A stretch of 64,000 nt of DNA from Nephrocerus scutellatus. Taxonomy: Eukaryota; Arthropoda; Insecta; Diptera; Pipunculidae. Under the pieces are notes generated by a model, which searched no databases, was not told where the DNA came from, and saw only the letters and a program-made list of their open reading frames with translations. The translations under genes were made by a program, and so were the position numbers. Of this stretch, positions 60,254 to 64,000 are shown in pieces; within the stretch, counting starts at the first letter, position 1; every line of letters starts with the position of its first letter. The DNA lies in the NCBI GenBank assembly GCA_947095585.1, contig OX352761.1:137856277-137920276 (forward strand). Reading direction: 5' to 3'.

Positions 60254-61158
60254 TATGTGAAAAATCAATAAACTTTTCCTACTAAAATACGCTAATCCGG
60301 AAAGATTTACTTGAGGCTTTCCAGTGACAGTTTACGTGCTTATCTCGCGATAAACAAACATGCTGGCAAACTTTCTTCCCAATAACATAATGGAAAATAG
60401 AAAAATTGTCGCCTCGCATTCACCCATTCAAAATGCTTTATTATTAGAATATTTTTCACCTAATTTAGTTAAAAAATTACTGAACTAATAGACGTACACA
60501 CTGCACGAGTAGCGGTTCTGTTTTGAAATGGATTGATTTGTTGTATTGCATTGGCTTCGAAAATTAGCCCGTGGACGAGACGTGGCAAACTACTTCCAAT
60601 GAAACGCTCAACAAAACTTTATGTTTATAATTTTGAATTTTATATAGTGTTTTGCAAAGGAAATATTAACCGTCGGAAATAAGTCAACAAAAATCAGTTG
60701 TATATCTTTCGAAAAGACATCAAGGAAGAGATGACAAGGCGTGGCTAAGCATCTAAAGCCCGCCCTAAATTTATGTTAGAATTACGAGCGCGCTATAATA
60801 TTAAAGGTTTTAAAAATAGAATTCACTCACAACCACTCAAAAAATTGATGTTTTGAGTGCAGATGATGATGATTTGAGGAAATTTTAAAATTTTGTCAAC
60901 CAAATGTATAGCGATCGTCGACGTCGCCGGAACTGAATGTACTACACGGAAGATACGTTATCGGGAATCACATTATCGTATACGTCGAAGATCCTTCTAT
61001 ACAACTTGTTGAAAGCGTCGCAAATAGTTAGGAAGTTCGTTAAAATCACAAAAAACCGGCTAGTTATTTAAAATCGTGGCTTTATTTGTTAAAAATAGTT
61101 TTTAAATGTTTTTTCGTTGATCTTCTAACGGTGATAAAATATAAGTGTGATCGCCATA
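60254..61158 (+). promoter_or_regulatory. Presumed 5' region of nautilus
   Basis: No gene is seen here. It lies directly upstream of the nautilus start and should include promoter and leader. ATGATGATGATTTGAGG near 60863 is a small triplet run. No TATA or initiator can be assigned with confidence. Confidence 0.35.
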
Positions 61159-61662
61159 ATGACGAAATACAATAGCAACAGTGTCAGTGGCGGTATAGAT
61201 TCGACCGCAATTTCAGTTGGCCGGACTTTCAAATCGGAATACGGCTATCAGCAACAGCAGCAGCATCACCACCACCACCGTCAGCAACAACTCCAAATCC
61301 ATCATCATCAACAGCAGCAATTGCAACATCAAACTATGCATTCTTACTACAACCGCTTCTCGGAAAACGATAAGTCTAACGCCGTTGCCGTCGAGGAATC
61401 CACTAATCTTAGTGCTTATGAATTAGCGGGCACATTTTCTAATTCCGACGATAAAGCCACCCTTACTCCATCGCCTATATTCACGGATTATGATGACAAC
61501 AGTTTAAGTTCTGAAGAACATGTACTCGCGCCATTAGTTTGCTCGTCAGGACAGTCGGCGAGACCGTGCCTTACTTGGGCGTGCAAAGCGTGCAAAAAGA
61601 AAAGTGTTGCTGTTGATCGCCGGAAAGCTGCAACAATGCGAGAACGTCGACGGTTGCGGAAG
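61159..61662 (+). CDS. nau: Myogenic bHLH factor nautilus/MyoD, first coding exon
   Basis: The 168 codons start [12 protein letters not shown], and the opening MTKYNS agrees with my memory of Drosophila Nautilus. Residues ~30-57 are a Gln/His-rich tract (CAG/CAC repeats). The MyoD-family Cys/His-rich region follows ([23 protein letters not shown]), then the basic DNA-binding region ([16 protein letters not shown]). The exon ends at AAG before GTTGGT, a usable donor in phase 0, just where Val-Asn-Glu of the helix-loop-helix should begin. The helix-loop-helix exon is not in the window, so the gene continues past 64000. It is a nuclear transcription factor of muscle precursors. A short upstream in-frame extension from a GTG is not favoured. 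Confidence 0.93.
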
Positions 61663-62426
61663 GTTGGTACATTTTTGTACTCTTAGTACCTAAGGATGTA
61701 AAGTTCAAATACAATTACATATTTCAATTCGTTATAAAATTTGCACACAAGAGATCACAAAGTCTTGTAATGGAACCTTTCCTCAACCAGTTTCGTTTTC
61801 TGATCAGTATTTTAGTAAGCACCGTTAGACATTTGTGTTGTTATATTTAATATAAATGCAGCTATTAATGTTCATCGAATTGTCGATCTTCGAAAAGGTT
61901 ACTTTTCTCTCGAACTTTTGGTTTAGAGTCCGGAATGCTTTTGCACTCAAGTTTTGACTACGTATATAAAAACTGGCACGCGACCACTGTCTTATACACA
62001 AGCAGCGCTTTAACTTTCCTTAGGCATCGCGTGTGGATTCTGAAAATGAGGTTCCACTCTCATCAACTCTTTCTAAGCTGTCGAGACTCCTCGTCTACTC
62101 TTCTACGGATTATACCTTCGGTTAAGCCGCATTTTAGGTTAGCAGGTTCCAATGCATCGAATATATCGCATATCCATTTTTTTTGAAGGAACAACTATTC
62201 AAACTAAATTAGTAGTGGTCATTTTTTGAATGGGAACTGGCTCGCTTAGTTGAATTTCAGGAAGGTCAGAAAATCATTAGAAAATTTAGTAAACTGCGAT
62301 TCACCAAGGTGAATGTAGGTTTTTTTATATTGGTTTTAAACTTTTTTTAATTTTGGTTTCAAACACGATTATTTTGAACAATGCTCTCGTATAATTTGTA
62401 TAATTTGACAAAACAAAAACCACTTC
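61663..62426. other. Intron 1 of nautilus, left part, nothing recognised
   Basis: The sequence is AT-rich without an exon-like helix-loop-helix segment in any frame that I can see. Confidence 0.5.
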
Positions 62427-63525
62427 TTGGAGAGTTTAAAATTGCGTTTCATTTATAATCCATACGCTAAAGTCATCATTGATCCATACCAGTGTGGTTT
62501 CATCACAGGCAAATCAACAATGCATCAGATTTACACCCTTAGCCAGGTGATGGAAAAATGTCTAGAGTTTCAAAACTTTCTTCACCATCTTTTTATAGAA
62601 TTTATGGCCGCCTATGATAGCATAGCCAGAGTAGAACTTTATAAAGCCGTGAGAGAGTTCGGCATTCCAAATAAACTGACACGACTATGTAGGTTGACCA
62701 TGACCAATATTATTAGCCAAGTAAAAATATCCGGATCACTATTAAGCCCATTCAACATCTATAACGGGCTCCGACAAAGGGATGGACTGGCCTGCGTCCT
62801 CTTCAACCTGGCGTTGAAGGAAGTGATCCGAGACTATGACGTAACTGCGATAGGAACAATCATCTATAAGTCCATTCAGATACTGGCTTACACAGACGAT
62901 ATTGACATCGTTGGTAGAAACCCAAGAGCTTTCATCCAGATCGAGCAGGCGGCACGAAATCTGGGGCTGCAAATAAATGATAGCAAAACAAAGTATGATG
63001 GCCACGTCTGCGAGTAGAAGATCCAACATCGGTCCCTCAATTTAGATAGTGGAGCGCGAATTTGAGGTAGTGCAATCCTTTAACTATCTCGGGTCAACTG
63101 TAGCAGCCGAAAACAGCATGGAACCAGAAATACGCGCACGGTTTCTTAAAGCCAACCAAGCCTAGTATAGTCTGACAAGACTCTTCAAATCCAGAAACCA
63201 AACCATAGCATCCAAGCTGCTCGTATGTACATTATAATAAACATACCAGTCCTTACGTATGGATCCGAGACTTGGGTGCTTAGCAAAAAGCATTCTGACC
63301 TCTTAGCCGCGTTTAAGTGAAAAGTCTTACGTAGAATTGTTGGCCCTGTATGTGAGGAGGGACGATTCCGGAGTTTCTATAATGATGAGATCTTCGAGCG
63401 TTACCGCGATGTCGACATCGTGAAGTGAATTAAGCTCGGTAGCCTCCGGTGGGCATGACCCCTAGCTCACATGAGCGAAGAGGATCCTGCTCTGAAAGTC
63501 CTTTGCGATATGATTTAACGATTTA
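62427..63525 (+). mobile_element. Decayed LINE reverse transcriptase in nautilus intron 1
   Basis: From 62475 the frame reads DPYQCGFITGKSTMHQIYTL, HHLFIEFMAAYDSI, GLRQRDGLACVLFNLAL and QILAYTDDIDIVGR. After a stop it continues FNYLGSTVAAENSMEPEIRA, LTYGSETWVLSKKHSDLLAA, VLRRIVGPVCEEGRFRS and MSEEDPALKVL. YADD is changed to YTDD, GLRQGDGL to GLRQRDGL, and several stops are present, so it is dead. It has the layout of insect non-LTR retroelements. I do not assign a clade. Confidence 0.85.
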
Positions 63526-63544
63526 ACTCGCGTCTGTATGTGCT

Positions 63545-63790
63545 TGTTTGTTTGTTTTTAATCGACTTCCTAAAACGCTTTGCACACATGTGTAATCCAA
63601 TGACAAAACTTTTTGTAAAAATTTGGAAGTGATTGGTCCCAATGGTCGAAAGGATTCCATGTAAATTTCTCCAAAATTAATAAGATTTTATTCAAACTTT
63701 GCACACAACATGTGTATCTTCGATAACACTACTTTCTATAAAAAAAATTCCATAAAAATTAAAATTTTCATGTAAATCTTTAATAGGCAG
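63545..63790 (+). repeat. CACATGTGTA family copy
   Basis: ACGCTTTGCACACATGTGTA near 63576 and TTTGCACACAACATGTGTAT near 63698 are the family's palindromic blocks. CATAAAAATTAAAATTTTCA then TGTAAATCTTTAATAG forms a degraded right end. Confidence 0.65.
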
Positions 63791-64000
63791 GTTACATTTA
63801 AAAAAAAAAGGAGTTTTTCCAAAGGCTATGAATAAAAAATGATTTTGTGTGGTTTTAGATAATTTTGTTTTATGTTTACTAAAATCGTTATAACAGGTGC
63901 TCCTGCTTGGTTTTGTATGCATGCTAGAGCCCGTTTTTGGATGCTAACTGCTGCCTCACTTTTGATGACGCTTTGAGAATACGCTCTTCTAATTCACTTA

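Overview
The window is insect nuclear DNA, most probably from a higher fly (Diptera: Brachycera). The reasons are short phase-consistent introns, an AT-rich background dense in transposons, arthropod-style TCAGT initiators, and genes that read as fly orthologues (CLIP-domain serine proteases of the MP1/easter type, proteasome subunit Rpn9, a ChaC gamma-glutamylcyclotransferase and the myogenic factor nautilus). I cannot name the species from sequence alone.

Region 1 (1-31.3 kb) is a tandem array of five secreted trypsin-like proteases, all on the + strand. A broken copy lies at 1-550, followed by gene A (5061-6440), gene B (7495-10604), gene C (16839-22296) and gene D (27001-31274). I assembled the exons by hand. 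In A-D a short signal-peptide exon is separated from the rest by an intron of up to 4.2 kb, and all four models are in frame from ATG to stop (325, 383, 388 and 386 codons). B, C and D carry a six-cysteine CLIP domain. A has lost it cleanly and is a signal peptide plus activation peptide plus protease. Behind each of the first four protease copies lies a decaying, intron-bearing fragment of Rpn9, and behind D stands the single intact Rpn9 gene (35180-36754). The array therefore grew by duplication of a protease-plus-Rpn9 unit, with the protease kept and the Rpn9 passenger lost each time.

Region 2 (31.3-46 kb) holds a hAT element with target duplication, a truncated LINE, Rpn9, and on the minus strand a four-exon ChaC gene (45409 down to 37705) whose introns contain Helitron, SINE, foldback and LINE insertions.

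Region 3 (46-59 kb) has no gene that I can support. It holds tRNA-derived SINEs, several foldback MITEs, a nested palindrome, a Helitron with an internal G-rich minisatellite, degenerate inverted arrays around a dead mariner, and short repeats.

Region 4 (59-64 kb) has a complete mariner-like element of the DD41D type with intact transposase and TA target sites, the first coding exon of nautilus/MyoD (61159-61662), and a decayed LINE reverse transcriptase inside what is probably the first nautilus intron.

Functionally, the protease array looks like an expanded extracellular immune or developmental cascade component. Rpn9, ChaC and nautilus are unlinked housekeeping, glutathione and muscle-determination genes. 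The most interesting features are the repeated loss of the passenger gene, the CLIP-less paralogue, the altered substrate loops of gene D, and mosaic relationships suggesting gene conversion.
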